Positions 24,240-35,949 of a DNA stretch of 64,000 nucleotides are shown piece after piece. Every line of letters starts with the position of its first letter. Position 1 is the stretch's first letter. Both the position numbers and the translations under genes were made by a program. The stretch is taken from assembly GCF_041734735.1 (NCBI RefSeq), contig NC_134876.1:26659752-26723751 (forward strand). Reading direction: 5' to 3'. The notes beneath the pieces are model-generated. The model did no database searches, was not told the DNA's origin, and saw only the letters and a list, made by a program, of their open reading frames with translations. The stretch is from Babylonia areolata. Its lineage: Eukaryota; Mollusca; Gastropoda; Neogastropoda; Buccinidae.

Positions 24240-25940
24240 ATGCTATATTTAAAATGATTTGATATGATTATAATGGATACCTGTCACTTTTGTCATATAT
24301 TATCGTGTTCGATACTCTCGCCATATATTATCGTGTTTGATGAATGTAATTGGACACCAAGAAAGCACATCATAGCAAATGTATATACCTTTTCCACTTG
24401 CTTGTTTATTGTGAATCCCTTTATTTCAGCTTCATAGATCATGACTGGTTCAATTTGTGCACTAAAACGTTTCCAAAAAAAGATGCTCATCAGCTAAACG
24501 TGGTATTCTGAGATATTTCATAATTTCCATCACACCTTCTTTCCTGATCTTTTCATCACAAGTAGACTTCAAAATCAATTTTGTTGTATATAACATTTAT
24601 ATATCTGTATATGAATCTGTTACTTTTATTTCCCAATTCGCACCTCCTAAGAACAATTTTTCATGGGCTGAAAGATGACCTTCATTGCGGAAACATTGAT
24701 CTTATTACGATTTACTGATGACTGTAGTCTGTCTGTTTCTTGCTTAAGAACATTTGATTGATTTTGTAACCCTATGAACAACATCGGCAGCAAACAGATT
24801 AAACACAGATCTGTTGCTCCATGTATCATCTGGATTCTGCGTCAGACCTTCTTTGACAAATCCACGGCCACTTCATCAAAAAGAGAGAGAGAGACCATGA
24901 GGACTTAGCAGGCAACCTTATTTTACCCCTCTTGGGCATTGAAAATAATCAGAATAAATGTATTTGTCATGTGCAAGCACAGAATCATAGATGTTTCTAT
25001 AGGCCATGTATAACTTCCCAAGTACCCCATTTTTTTTACTGATAGTACTCCACAGAATGTTTCTCTTCACAGAATCGTACGCTTTTCGGAAGTCTACGAA
25101 TGCTGTATACAGCTTAGTCTTACGTACGGGATGATTTTGGACTGGATCATATAGATAGCGCACGTAAAAGAACCCACGGCAACAAAAGGGTTGTTCCTGT
25201 CAAAATTCGTAGAAAAATCCACTTCGATAGGAAAAACAAATAAAACTGCACGCAGGAAAAAATACAAAAAAATGGGTGGCTCTGTAGTGTAGCGACGCGC
25301 TCTCCCTGGGGAGAGCAGCCCGAATTTCACACAGAGAAATTTGTTGTGATAAAAAGAAATACAAATACAAATGCAAATTATGTTATATGGTTAACAGTAC
25401 TATATTCTGCTCTGAAGCCCACATGTTCCTTAATGCTTTTTATTCTATTTCTGTCGAAGTTTTTAATCTTCCATTCAAGATATGCATAGGCACTTTTCTA
25501 CCTGTACTTATCAGAGCCACTCCTCTGTAATTGTCCAGATCGTTTTTGTCTCCCTTTTTATGATAGGCAAAATAATGGAAGGGAAGGTTCCACTTTCAAA
25601 TATTTTGTTAAACAGGGTAACTAGGAATTTCAGAACAGAACCGTTTGCAATTTTTTTAAACATTGCACTGACGATATTACCGGGACTGGCACTTTTACCA
25701 GCCTTCTGGATTTTGAAACTTGTTGTGACTTTCTGTTCAGATATCAGGTCACTGAACAGATGTCATTCCCCGATATCTACTTCTTCACACGTCATTACTT
25801 CTTTGCTATCAGAACCATTATCAGCTGCATTAAAAACATTTGGAGATGGTTAAACCACTGATCGGAGGTAATGTCACTGTACATAACAGCTTTCTGGTTA
25901 ACTGATCTTGTTATTGACCAGAATAGAAGGGATACCCTTT
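24240..25940 (-). mobile_element. LINE (RT and thumb), split by a SINE
   Basis: On the - strand the upstream part (25,940-25,385) encodes the early RT blocks FESGTFPSIILPIIKKGDKN and DLDNYRGVALIS. After the SINE comes KLYTAFVDFRKAYDSVKRNI (25,110), the RT palm. Farther on are IGLQNQSNVLKQETDRLQ (24,760) and a thumb block PVMIYEAEIKGF with VEKVYTFAMMCFLGV (24,440). Several frame breaks make it dead. The clade is not assigned. Confidence 0.8.
25150..25380 (+). mobile_element. tRNA-related SINE, 5'-truncated copy
   Basis: The body starts GCGCACGTAAAAGAACCCAC, then ATCCACTTCGATAGGAAAAA, a tRNA-like unit TGGCTCTGTAGTGTAGCGAC with a strong GCTCTCC...GGAGAGC stem, and ends AAAAAGAAATACAAATACAA. The copy at 55,575-55,958 has the same modules on the opposite strand. 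It is inserted into the - strand LINE and lacks the 5' tRNA-like head. I recall this repeat from snail sequences. Confidence 0.85.
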
Positions 25941-25944
25941 CGAA

Positions 25945-27240
25945 CATCCCGGTGGAGGAAAGGGCTGCATTGCAGTTAATGCCCGGCCACCAGCACTCCC
26001 TCTCTGACCCACGTCAGACAGGGTAACCACGTCAGACATTAAATAACACCCTCAAACACTCGGCCCTAATTCATCACACCCAGTTACTCAGCCTCTGCAA
26101 GTGTAGATTCTCTTCCGGCACACACAAGTGGCGTGACCTGCGACTCAACGATCGATGTTGGCGCTAGAATCGGGGCACATGTTGCCTTGGGCAGAGGACC
26201 ACCCTCCTCTAAGGCCCTCTCCTCCCCCTCGTGTGCCGAGCTGAGAGGAGCAGGAGAGCTTCTTAGAGATGGAGATTTCACAACTGCTCCTCAAAGGTGC
26301 GATATCGAAATTCTCGAACCCTGGTCGGGTTTCATGGCCGCCTCTTTGTGATTCCACAGGTCTCTTGAGGGTGGTGATTGATCCTTGACTGGTACCCCTT
26401 AACAAATTCACCCCAGGGCCAAACTTAGAATGGACACAAATTCACACATTCAAGAGACCATTTAACAGGGTCATTGGGCTACCACTGTCGACCTGACAGA
26501 TGTGTATTTCTAGAGCTGGTTAACGTGACAACAGCACACATAACTGGTTAATCTGACAACAGCACAGTTAGCACCCGTTCCTGAGTATCGGAGGGATGGT
26601 GGGTATGAGGGGTGCGTGTGCGGGTGTAGGGGGCGCAGGGTGTTCAAGTTCTCTACCTTCCCCTTTGGCTTTCGCCTTGCCCCCTTCCTCTTCTCCAAGG
26701 AGAGGGGATGATTGGAATCTCTGGTCAGATCGAAGTCCATCCTGCTCTGTGTGTACCGCATGACTTGGCCCAGTTGCAAGCCCCGTGTTGGAATCACACG
26801 TTCGTCCATCTGACGAACGAGAAGAGGAGGAAGAAGAACCACACGTTCAGAATTCTGGATCTGTGCGCCCAGCTGAGGTTTGGAGAAATATTGTCTCTCC
26901 CCGAGTCAGTCCTTTGACTTCTTAGGGACGAGATTCGAACTTGTGGTCCATGACAGTCTCGCCGACACAAGTTCGCTTCTATCGGTTGGTCGATCTTCTT
27001 CTGCGCTTCAACCGTTCCTCCCGGGTAACAGTGTGGACTCTGTCTTCCCTCTTGGGTGTGACAGAATTACTGGCACGCTTCATCCCTCTGGGGTAGGTTC
27101 TCAAGCGCCATCTTCAGAGAGCACTGAGCCTACACTGGTCCCAGAGGACTCAGTCGTGGGACACGTATATTTGTCTGGGAGAATGGTTCCTCGAGATGAC
27201 GTCGGATTGGTTTCTAAATGAGTGCATCCATTTCTTCGAA
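25945..27240 (+). mobile_element. DIRS-like (tyrosine-recombinase) retroelement fossil, RT part
   Basis: Pieces of a reverse transcriptase/RNase H region of DIRS type can be seen: a basic RT start block near 26,360-26,440, TVDLTDVYF near 26,490, and PSQSFDFLGTRFELV near 26,900-26,950 (this block is diagnostic for DIRS/Ngaro relatives), followed by WFLEMTSDWF near 27,195. No recombinase domain or terminal repeats are seen, so it is a fragment. It is broken, with several breaks, and looks old. Confidence 0.65.
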
Positions 27241-27921
27241 GATAATAAAAGTTAATTTAAAAACCAGATGAGAGTTTGTGTTTCTCCTCAGTTATTATCA
27301 GTTTAATCATTGTATTTCCTTCATAATCCAGTGAACCCTTCTGAACTGTGTAGTGGCGCCCATTTCATTCTTGGGATGTACACACGTGAGTCATCCTTTG
27401 GTCAATGTTGACTATGGGCAGTGCATCACAGCCGGGTGGGATGCAAGCCCAGCCGATGAAGTATGGGGGACAAACTGTTGTCCATGCAGCGCGTCTCCTC
27501 TCCACAGCTTTAGTTTCAAGGAGGTGCCAAAGAGTGCAGAATGATCCATATATTCTAGACCACAGCTGTTGCTGAAAATAAAAAGGAGCAGACGCCTTAC
27601 TTTCGAATAAATCTCTCCACGGCGCTGATTGGATTGACTGCCCACCAAGGCTGACGGGCTCCATCTGTCAGAAGCACTGGTTTTTGAGGCACCAGTTGTC
27701 TACCTTGTCCTTTCTGTCAGCAAGAACAGCTGTGAGGGGTGAGAGGCCAGGCCACACCAGAAGGTCTGGAGGAGGATCTGGTTGTCAGAGGCTGTTTGAG
27801 ACTTGCCTTGAGGGGCACTTTGGAAGTAGTGAAGCTTGACATCACTACCACTCTTCAGTTTAACAACCTTGGAACATCCGTTTACTTTGTTTCTTTCTCT
27901 CTCTTTCCCTCTCTGTTTATA

Positions 27922-27973
<52 letters not shown>

Positions 27974-28144
27974 TATATGTATATGTATATATATATATAT
28001 GTGTGTGTGTGTCTGTCTGTCTGTCTGTGTCTGTGTCTGTGTGATCAAAGACCAAAACGCAGGGCAAAGAGTGTTTTCTCGATAGGCCTATGACAGGCCT
28101 GTACTGGAAATGTGATATATCTCTACCATGTGTATTTGTAATGT
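27241..28144. other. Region upstream of UGT copy 1
   Basis: No gene is recognised. A - strand open stretch at 27,365-27,664 has 99 codons and no family I know. A compound (TA)n/(GT)n/(CTGT)n microsatellite fills about 27,921-28,041. Any promoter or 5' exon of UGT copy 1 must lie here or farther up, but I cannot point to it. Confidence 0.5.
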
Positions 28145-28162
28145 GTTCTTTCCATTCTCCAG
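28145..28162 (+). promoter_or_regulatory. Probable 3' splice site of UGT copy 1
   Basis: TTCTTTCCATTCTCCAG ends at 28,162: a pyrimidine tract followed by CAG, 15 nt before the start codon. It implies a spliced non-coding 5' exon. Confidence 0.6.
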
Positions 28163-28177
28163 GTTACACCGTGAGCA

Positions 28178-29698
28178 ATGTCCATGACAGCAGTGACTGT
28201 GGTCAGCGTGTTGACACTGGCCTGCGCATTGCACGTGTTGGAATGCCGAGTGGTGGTGACCATTCCCTTCCCCTACACCAGCCACACCAAATACCACACC
28301 AACGTTGCACGGCTTCTGGCCAAGAAAGGACATGTTGTGTGGGTCGCCGTGCCCACCTACATTCTGGAAAAACGCTACCTGGACACGTCTGGTTTCAACA
28401 TCATTCCATATGACACCGCACCTTATCTGGAGAGAGATACACAGAACGTGTTGAGTCGAAGCTATTTTGAACAGAACCAAATACACTTCTTCGAATTTTT
28501 AAAAATCTGTGGAACTATATTTGACGTCTTGTTGAAAAACGAATCATTCATAGCAACTATCGAGCAGAAATATCCAGACTTGATAGTGATTGACAACATT
28601 CCCATGTTCTATGCCATGAGTATCATTCCATATCGACTGGGGGTTCCGTTTGCTTTTCTAGGCTCCGTCTATTATGCACCAATGCTGAGAGTGCCTTTCT
28701 CACCAGCTGATGTCCCTATCAGCCTCTTCCCATACAACAACAATATGACCTTCTTCCAAAGGCTTCACAACACTCTGTATTATATGCTTTTTGCTGTGTA
28801 CAATCCTTCTTTTCCTGTCGATGCTGTGGCAAAGTATGCACCAGAAATGGTGTATTTACCTTTGAACATATTAGCAAATGAAGCTGAGGTATTTCTAGTG
28901 GAACTAGACCACGTACTGGATTACCCCAGACCGACACTGCCCAATGTCAAACTGATTGGTGGCACAGCAACAGGACCAGCCAAAGCCCTGTCACCTGAGT
29001 TCCAATCCTTCATGGACAGTGCCAAGGAGGGTGTAGTGATTGTATCCTTTGGCAGCTACGTGCTCGGCCTTCCAAAGCACATCAGTGACAAGATCCTGCA
29101 GGTTCTGCTGCAGCTGCCCATGAAGTCAGTCTTCAGGTCTAACCTGACATCTCCCGATCCCAAGAAGATCCTAACAGCACCGTGGATACCTCAGAATGAC
29201 CTGCTGGGTCATCCACACACCAAAGTGTTTGTCAGTCACTGTGGGAAGAACGGTCAGTACGAGGCCCTATACCACGCTGTTCCTATCGTGGCCACACCTC
29301 TCTTCGTTGACCAGTCTTACAATGCAGAACGTGCTCGAGTGAAAGGTTTTGCTGAGGTACTGGACCTTAACACATGCACAGCTGAGCAGATGGGGTCCAG
29401 CATTCTGACAGTTGCCAACGAACCAAGGTACAAACAGGCTGTTGTTAAACGTTCCCGTCTGTTCAGAGAGTTGTACGGACTTCCCATGGAGACGGCAGCG
29501 TACTGGTTGGATCACGTGATGGAATATGGTGGTGACTACATGCGTTCTGCCGGCCAACAAATGCCGCTCTATCAGTATGTGCTGCTGGATGTCTTCTTCT
29601 TCATCCTTGCTGTACTGGCACTGGTTGTTGGTTTCGTTTGTGTTTTCTGCAAAATCATCTGTATGTATCTTCGAAAAAAGAAGATGAAAACAGAATGA
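28178..29698 (+). CDS. UDP-glycosyltransferase (UGT, family GT1), copy 1
   Basis: Transfers a sugar from a UDP-sugar to small lipophilic acceptors in the ER lumen (family knowledge); donor and substrate are unknown. The 506-residue ORF has the usual animal UGT length and is one coding exon. Residues 1-23 form a signal peptide. H36 in TSHTKY sits where the catalytic His lies in the family. Residues 240-460 form the donor domain, with the UGT signature starting at W336 (WIPQNDLLGHP, then HCGKNGQYEAL) and closing at D378-Q379. A membrane span covers about 466-492, and the tail ends KMKTE, fitting a KxKxx ER-retrieval signal. The start is the first ATG after a good splice acceptor. Poly(A) signals AATAAA lie at 29,783 and 29,814. 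A paralogue lies at 49,467 in the same orientation, with a nearly identical second half. No breaks seen. Confidence 0.95.
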   Translation: MSMTAVTVVSVLTLACALHVLECRVVVTIPFPYTSHTKYHTNVARLLAKKGHVVWVAVPTYILEKRYLDTSGFNIIPYDTAPYLERDTQNVLSRSYFEQNQIHFFEFLKICGTIFDVLLKNESFIATIEQKYPDLIVIDNIPMFYAMSIIPYRLGVPFAFLGSVYYAPMLRVPFSPADVPISLFPYNNNMTFFQRLHNTLYYMLFAVYNPSFPVDAVAKYAPEMVYLPLNILANEAEVFLVELDHVLDYPRPTLPNVKLIGGTATGPAKALSPEFQSFMDSAKEGVVIVSFGSYVLGLPKHISDKILQVLLQLPMKSVFRSNLTSPDPKKILTAPWIPQNDLLGHPHTKVFVSHCGKNGQYEALYHAVPIVATPLFVDQSYNAERARVKGFAEVLDLNTCTAEQMGSSILTVANEPRYKQAVVKRSRLFRELYGLPMETAAYWLDHVMEYGGDYMRSAGQQMPLYQYVLLDVFFFILAVLALVVGFVCVFCKIICMYLRKKKMKTE

Positions 29699-30293
29699 CT
29701 GTTTTCTTGCCTGGTACAAAACGTATTCCGTACTGAGCCTTAATGTGGTTCTTTTTTATTCCATTTTTTCTCCACTTCTTCAAATAAAAATGTCTGTGAC
29801 CTTTTCATCAGACAATAAAGTAAGAATGAGTATTAGAAGTGATTCAATACTTGGGACAAGGTTTGTGAAGTCAACATCAGGGTGTACAGTCTGGAGGACC
29901 ATGTCCTTTTCAGGGTTCTTTTCTCTCTGGCTCCAGCTCCCCCTTTTCCACCTCTCCACATGTCTGTCTACATCTCTTTGTCTGGCAAAATTCTTATCCG
30001 AGCACAGGTGGCTGATGTATTCAAATGTTCTGTCATGAAGTGTGCGTTATGCATTGGGACGTTTAAGAGATATTGTTAAACCGTTCCAAAATATGATTTC
30101 CAGGGAGTGTGTATCTTAGATGGTTTCCCTGCCCTGTACTTTATTCATGTCACATGCGTTGGTAGATGCATTTTGAGGCAAGTTCTATATAAACGCACAA
30201 TAGACTGAGCATGTGCCGCATGCTGGATTATGTAAAAGTAGCAGGTGAGAGCCTGACATGCTCCTGCTACGCAATGATTATGATAATATGTAT
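29699..30293. other. 3' flank of UGT copy 1
   Basis: Contains AATAAA at 29,783-29,788 and 29,814-29,819. The stretch 29,835-29,905 (GTGATTCAA, then GAAGTCAACATCAGGGTGT) resembles 51,130-51,205 downstream of UGT copy 2, so the duplication included 3' flank. Confidence 0.7.
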
Positions 30294-30390
30294 ATGTATA
30301 TATATATATATATATATACAGAGATGTATATATATATGTGTGTGTGTGTGTATACACACATACATATATGTATGTGTGTGTGTGTGTGTG
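30294..30390. repeat. (TA)n/(GT)n microsatellite
   Basis: Alternating TA and GT tracts directly abut the LTR-like repeat that starts at 30,391. Confidence 0.85.
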
Positions 30391-31455
30391 TGTAGCCAAG
30401 TGCTCAGCTGGCTTCAGAAACTGTTTCGCTGACAAGCAGAATGTGTGACGCCATTCCCCGTTTGAATGCAAACCCATTCTCTAAACATCTATTAAATCAA
30501 GTCTCTGTATTGTCTGCTGCAATATTATATTTGTTGTGCTTCCACACACACTTTAATCAGTTAGAAGCATGCTTGATTTCAGTTTAATCGTTCGTCAGTC
30601 TATAGATTTCAGCTGACGTTAAGCTTACATCATTTTGTCCTCGTCACACAACCACTCCACAACTAGTGTGGCTGTACGCCATTGGATGAGCTGAAACTTG
30701 TGTTTCTGCTATTCGGTATTTAATTAAATATCTCTTTTGTTGGATCAGTAAACTACAAGTATTATATACTGGCAGAATCATCGCAATTCCATCTGTAAAT
30801 CTATTCCATCTACGTTTGCCTACGTTGAACTGATTTAATACAGTTTGTAATTTTCAGCAACAAGTTCGCTAAAACGGACCCATTTCAGGTGACTTAAATT
30901 AAGTTTATAAATTCATTTTGAATAATCAAAACATATTATTATGTACTCATTATAACGTTGGTATTGAGCTCTTTCTTTTGCGACCTATCTGACGTAAATC
31001 AATTCAGGAATCATTTATAAATCTATCACTGAACACCTTGTAACAAACACAGTTCTAATCAGATATAGCCTGATTGGGGACCTTTTGTTTCACGGGCCAC
31101 GTGAGCGATGTTGCAGTGCGCTTAACTTGCATAAATAGACGGAGTGGGTGATCACTGGTCACTTTTCCACCTGGCCAGTCACTGGCTAGAGCCTGTTATC
31201 TCTCTTTCACTTGATGTGTTGCACACAGAGTGTGTTGTGTGCATTGCCGCAACGGCCAGTGTCATCGCCATATCGTTTGCACTGTTTTCTCTGTCTTCTC
31301 ATCTTCTTTTCTTTGTCTTCTTATAACTATTGTAAATAAAACGATAGAAAAAACCCCTGGCCTGTGTGTGGATTCTTTTCTATCCTTTAATTAAGAGTAA
31401 TTCTTTTGTACCGTCCCCTTTCATACTAATAAACAACTCGGGACCACAGCTATAT
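30391..31455 (+). mobile_element. LTR-like repeat fossil, copy 1 (solo-LTR candidate)
   Basis: About 1.06 kb, starting TGTAGCCAAG and ending in a degenerate form of CACGGCTACA. It aligns for most of its length with 35,950-38,137. A TATA-like GCATAAATAGACGG near 31,129 is followed about 200 bp later by AATAAA (31,336), the layout of an LTR promoter and poly(A) site. It has no coding sequence. The short inverted ends TGTAGCC/GGCTACA also permit a non-autonomous DNA transposon. It appears old. Confidence 0.6.
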
Positions 31456-32169
31456 ATATGTATCTCGATTGATTGTTATGATGTAAAGTGCTCAGAGCAA
31501 AACCATTTAACCAGACGATATGTGAATAAACATGTTATTAGTATTAATCGGGATATGTGTCAGATTGTTTCAAGTTGTATGTATTACTTTCCAGGATTGA
31601 TCAGAGCATTGCATTCATCGGGCATATGATCCCACCTTCTCCCCTCTTAGATACAGGCACACAAACATATCGGCACCTGTATACACGTATTTTTCTCCAC
31701 TGATGTTTGCATGTAATGTATACAATAAACGTCATAGAATAAAGCATTCATACCTTACTGCATGTTTAAATCAATAATTTTGTCATTTTATTTTGTTTTA
31801 CTTATTCTTCTGTATTTCACTCATGCCCCAGGGAATTCTATGCAGCAATACGCATGTATTAAATGTGTGACAGGTGTGTTTAATCAGATATTTTCCTTAG
31901 TTTTCACTTGTCCCAGTCAATATTGCCAATATTCACTGGAAAAAAAAGAAGGAAAGAAAGAAGAAGATAAGAAGAAATTGCATTGATTTTAACATTATCT
32001 TTCAATGTTAATCAATTGCTTGTATGGAAACCAGTTTATCATATATGTATTAAAAGACATATTCACAAGCGAGATATGTTTTTCCGTTTCATATACACGT
32101 TTGAGATATTTTCTGAAATGATTTACAAGTAGAATTGTTATTGACTTTGTATTTGTGGATGAAAAATTT
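31456..32169. other. Spacer, no gene seen
   Basis: AT-rich sequence with an A/G-rich patch near 31,940-31,980. No protein or RNA gene recognised. Confidence 0.5.
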
Positions 32170-33990
32170 GGCATGGACTATAATCATGTCAAGAGTTCTT
32201 TCAGACATGAATCTGCTATCATATCCAAATATAAAAATCCTTTCATTGAATTTTTAGAATTTGCATGAACATCAGTATGTCTTTCAAGCGTATTCCAGAA
32301 CACGTGTAAATTCGCATTCCCAGAATATATGGTAAATATTTTCGCGATCTTTTCAACAAAATTACAACCATCTTCACTAACTATGCCCATATGTTTCAAC
32401 ACAGTATTAGTTGCTAATATTCTGTGTATAATTCTGATTTGAAACCACCAAAGTTTGATTTCACTGATTTGACGTGTCTTTTTTTTTTTAATGTAATATC
32501 CCATTTGATTTGTGTGTTAAGATTATTTTTCCATTTACTGCAATAATTTGGGTTAATACTATCATGCGTTGAAATATCATAGTATACCCGGGCACCCTTA
32601 GAAACTGAAAATATTGTTGCAAGAGTTTTATGGCTGTTTAAAGCTTGATTAGTTTGAGCAATAATTCTACATTTCCTCATGTAGCACTTCATTGTTTGTA
32701 TGTATCCAGTGTATGTAACATAGTGTCTGTAACTGGTATTCATGTTTAAATTCTTCAAATAACAAAAACATACCATCATCATTAAGCAAGTCAGAAATAA
32801 TACACACTCCTTGATCATTCCGGGTTTTTTTGCTTGTTTGTTTTCTTTTTTTTTTATTCTTTTTTTTACACAACAGTTTTCTTCCCAATTTTTATATTAT
32901 CATTACAGAATAGATGTTCTGCATTCATTTCTTCATATTTTTCAAGGTGAGTTTTCTTTCCAAATTCCATATATGCTTGCAAGACGTCATTCCAGAATGT
33001 ATTTGGATAGGTGTGTTTATCAGCAGGAAGGCTTGAGCCATGTTTTTCAAGCAGAGTCAAGCTAGGATTTATTGTAAGAATAAGTTTTTCTCCATTTATG
33101 GTTGCTTGTCTTTAGTCTTTAATCAATTTTAGTGCATAAATATAGTTTTTCATGTCTGGCACACCAAACCCTCCATGAACAATTCCTTTAACGACAGTTT
33201 TTTTCTACTGATTCTATCTTGTTTCTGATTCCATACAAACTGAAACACTGTTTTCTGAATCGTGTTTATCATGGTCTCAGGAGGATTTGGCAATATCCAC
33301 AAGTGGACGATTTTGGACAAAATCAAAGATTTAAGCACTGCAACTGTTCCTATTTTCTAAGTCGTTTGTGAACAAAATGCCAAGTATTTTGAACTGAGGG
33401 GGTTCCATTTAATTTTTAAATAGGGCAGATTGCGTTTTGATGAGTTCCATAGTTTTTCCCAGCCATATATCATTTGTTTTAGTAGCATTCAGAAAGAGAC
33501 CAGTTTTTTCCCCAAATGTGTTAACAGTATTCATTGCTTCCATGAAAGCATTTTCACTATCATGCAATAAGAGTTCAGTGTCGTCAGCATATAGCAATAT
33601 CTTATATTCATAATAACCAATTCATCATTTTCCCTTATCATAACAGCAAGGTTTTCAACACATAGAATAATTGAATAAGGGGATATCGGATCACCCTGTC
33701 TACAGCCTCTGGGAATATGAAACCACTGTGACATATGACCATTAACAGATACAGATGACTTAAAATATTATTATAAAATACTGAAATCCATCTATGGAAG
33801 TCTTCACTGAAACCAAAAGCATGAACGACTTTGAACATGAAACTCCAGTCAAGAGAGTCAAAAGCCTTTTCAAAATCAAGGCACAGAAGTAGACCAGGTA
33901 ATCTTTCCCGATTTAGATAATTAATCATATCATAAATTAATTAGACACTGTCTCTCATAAATATGTCAGTGATGAACTCTGTTTTCATTT
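32170..33990 (-). mobile_element. L1/Tx1-like LINE, RT to C-terminus, decayed
   Basis: On the - strand the RT reads LLCLDFEKAFDSLDWSFM (near 33,880), RGCRQGDPISPY (near 33,700) and LYADDTELLLHDSE (near 33,590). Next comes WILPNPPETMINTIQKTVFQ (near 33,290), then distal blocks WKNNLNTQIKWDITLKKK and HRILATNTVLKHMGI (near 32,420). The DFEKAFDS, RQGDPISPY and distal WF..RI-HRIL blocks are those of L1/Tx1 elements and differ from the CR1-type LINEs elsewhere in the window. Frames change several times, so it is dead. Confidence 0.8.
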
Positions 33991-34697
33991 GCATAGCCTA
34001 ATTTTAATATTTTACCTTAAAAGGCTTAATGATTATGATAATATGTCATGAACTGTGTTGTTTTCCAGGGATTTAAAAAATATATATCAATAGATTTTTT
34101 TACATAGATTCTTTTTATAAAGTTTTTGGTTAAAATTGCATTTTGTTGGGCAATCCTGCTATGGCCCTATGCAGTCACCTGGTCAATAAAAGCAGTGTCA
34201 ACAATATCGTGTCTTCCCAGGTGTTTTCTCTTCGGGTGTTAGCTACAAAAGACAAAAGACATTCCTGTTGTTTTTTTTCTTGTTTTTTTGGGTTTTTTGT
34301 TTTTGTTTTTTTGTTTTGTTTTGCTTTATTTTAATACACTTTTAAGCAGATGTGGTGTACTGTATGTGGAAAAAATTTTAAACTAAAAGCGTATGTGTAA
34401 AAAGGAGGAAGAAAGAGGGATAAAGAAGAGGGTAGAGAAACAGGAGGGAGGTTCGCAGGAAAGAGGAACACAGAGGGAGATGCTGATGCACACACTCATT
34501 CACTCTCTCCTCATACCATTAGCAGGGCCACATGGGGTGTGTTTTTTTATAGAGTGTATTAACTATATCTAAACAGCACATAGCAGCACAAACTCAGACA
34601 GATCTAAGCAACAGAAATGTCCTGCTAAGCGCTAAGCGGTTCCTTCTAAACCCTTAGTACTATGCAGCACTCAGCCATCTAACCAGTTCCTACTAAG
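33991..34697. other. T-rich and A-rich spacer
   Basis: No gene. T-rich runs at 34,266-34,330. From about 34,560 the sequence already shows loose relatives of the 37-bp repeat that follows. Confidence 0.5.
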
Positions 34698-35615
34698 CAG
34701 CACACATTTCCTGCCTAGCGCACCCTACATGAAACAGCACACATTTCCTGCCTAGTGCACCCTACATACAGCAGCACACATTTCCTACCTAGTGCATCCT
34801 ACATACAGCAGCACACATGTCCTGCCTAGTGCACCCTACATAAAGCAGCACACATGTCCTGCCTAGCACACCCTACATAAAGCAGCACACAAGTCCTGCC
34901 TAGCACACCTTACATAAAGCAGCACACATGTCCTACCTAGCACACCCTACATAAAGCAGCACACATTTCCTGCCTAGCGCACCCTACATGAAACGGCACA
35001 CATGTCCTGCCTAGCACATCCTACATGAAACAGCACACAAGTCCTGCCTAGTGCACCCTACATGAAACAGCACACGTCCTGCCTAGCACACCCTACATAA
35101 AACAGCACGCATGTCCTGCCTATGTCCTGCCTAGTGCACCTTACATAAAGCAGCACACATGTCCTGCCTAGCACACCCTACATGAAACAGCACACATGTC
35201 CTGCCTAGCACACCCTACATGAAACAGCACACATGTCCTGCCTAGCACACCCTACATACATGAAACAGCACACATGTCCTGCCTAGCACACCCTACATAC
35301 AGCAGCACACATGTCCTGCCTAGCACACCCTACATACAGCAGCACACATTTCCTGCCTAGCACACCCTACATAAAGCAGCACACATGTCCTGCCTAGCAC
35401 ACCCTACATGAAACAGCACACATGTCCTGCCTAGTACACCCTACATACATGAAACAGCACACATGTCCTGCCTAGCACACCCTACATAAAGCAGCACACA
35501 TGTCCTGCCTAGCACACCCTACATACAGCAGCACACATTTCCTGCCTAGCACACCCTACATAAAGCAGCACACATGTCCTGCCTAGCACACCCTTCATAA
35601 AGCAGCACCTACTAA
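34698..35615. repeat. 37-bp tandem array, about 24 copies
   Basis: The unit is CAGCACACATGTCCTGCCTA followed by GCACACCCTACATAAAG. Variant units end TACATGAAA or TACATACAG, and a few carry small insertions such as an extra TACA or TGTCCTGCCTA. The variant classes occur in runs, which fits unequal exchange. There are no unique spacers between units. Confidence 0.95.
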
Positions 35616-35949
35616 GCAGCACAGGATTTCCTTGCACCTTTTAAGTAGTCAGCCTGTGCCAGGTCCAATTTCTTTCAGATAGCAGCTAAAAACTAGCACT
35701 GCATACTACTTTTTATTTTATCCTTTCCCCCCAATATAATGTGTATACTAGTTGTAAACAACAACTCTCCCCAATTGGTAGAACAAAAGCGACCAATCTT
35801 GGCTTGTCTAACAGACCCAGGCAGAGGGATGGAGTTGGTGATACTACTTGCAAACTATCACACGTGCATTTCTGTACTCCAACTTTTTTTTTGTATGATT
35901 TTATTCATCACTTAACATCTGTTGTATGGAATTGTTTTGCTGATAAAAT

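Noticed and set aside
26133-26411. Small ORFs on both strands as host genes
   Set aside because: They lie inside the DIRS-like fossil and are shadows or pieces of it.
27365-27664. 99-codon - strand frame upstream of UGT copy 1
   Set aside because: No motif, signal or family match; its length is within chance for this composition.
34143-34240. LTR end (AATAAA followed by GTTAGCTACA)
   Set aside because: No second copy in the window and no element attached; too little to call.
34698-35615. CRISPR array
   Set aside because: The repeats are contiguous with no unique spacers, the sequence is eukaryotic and there are no cas genes.
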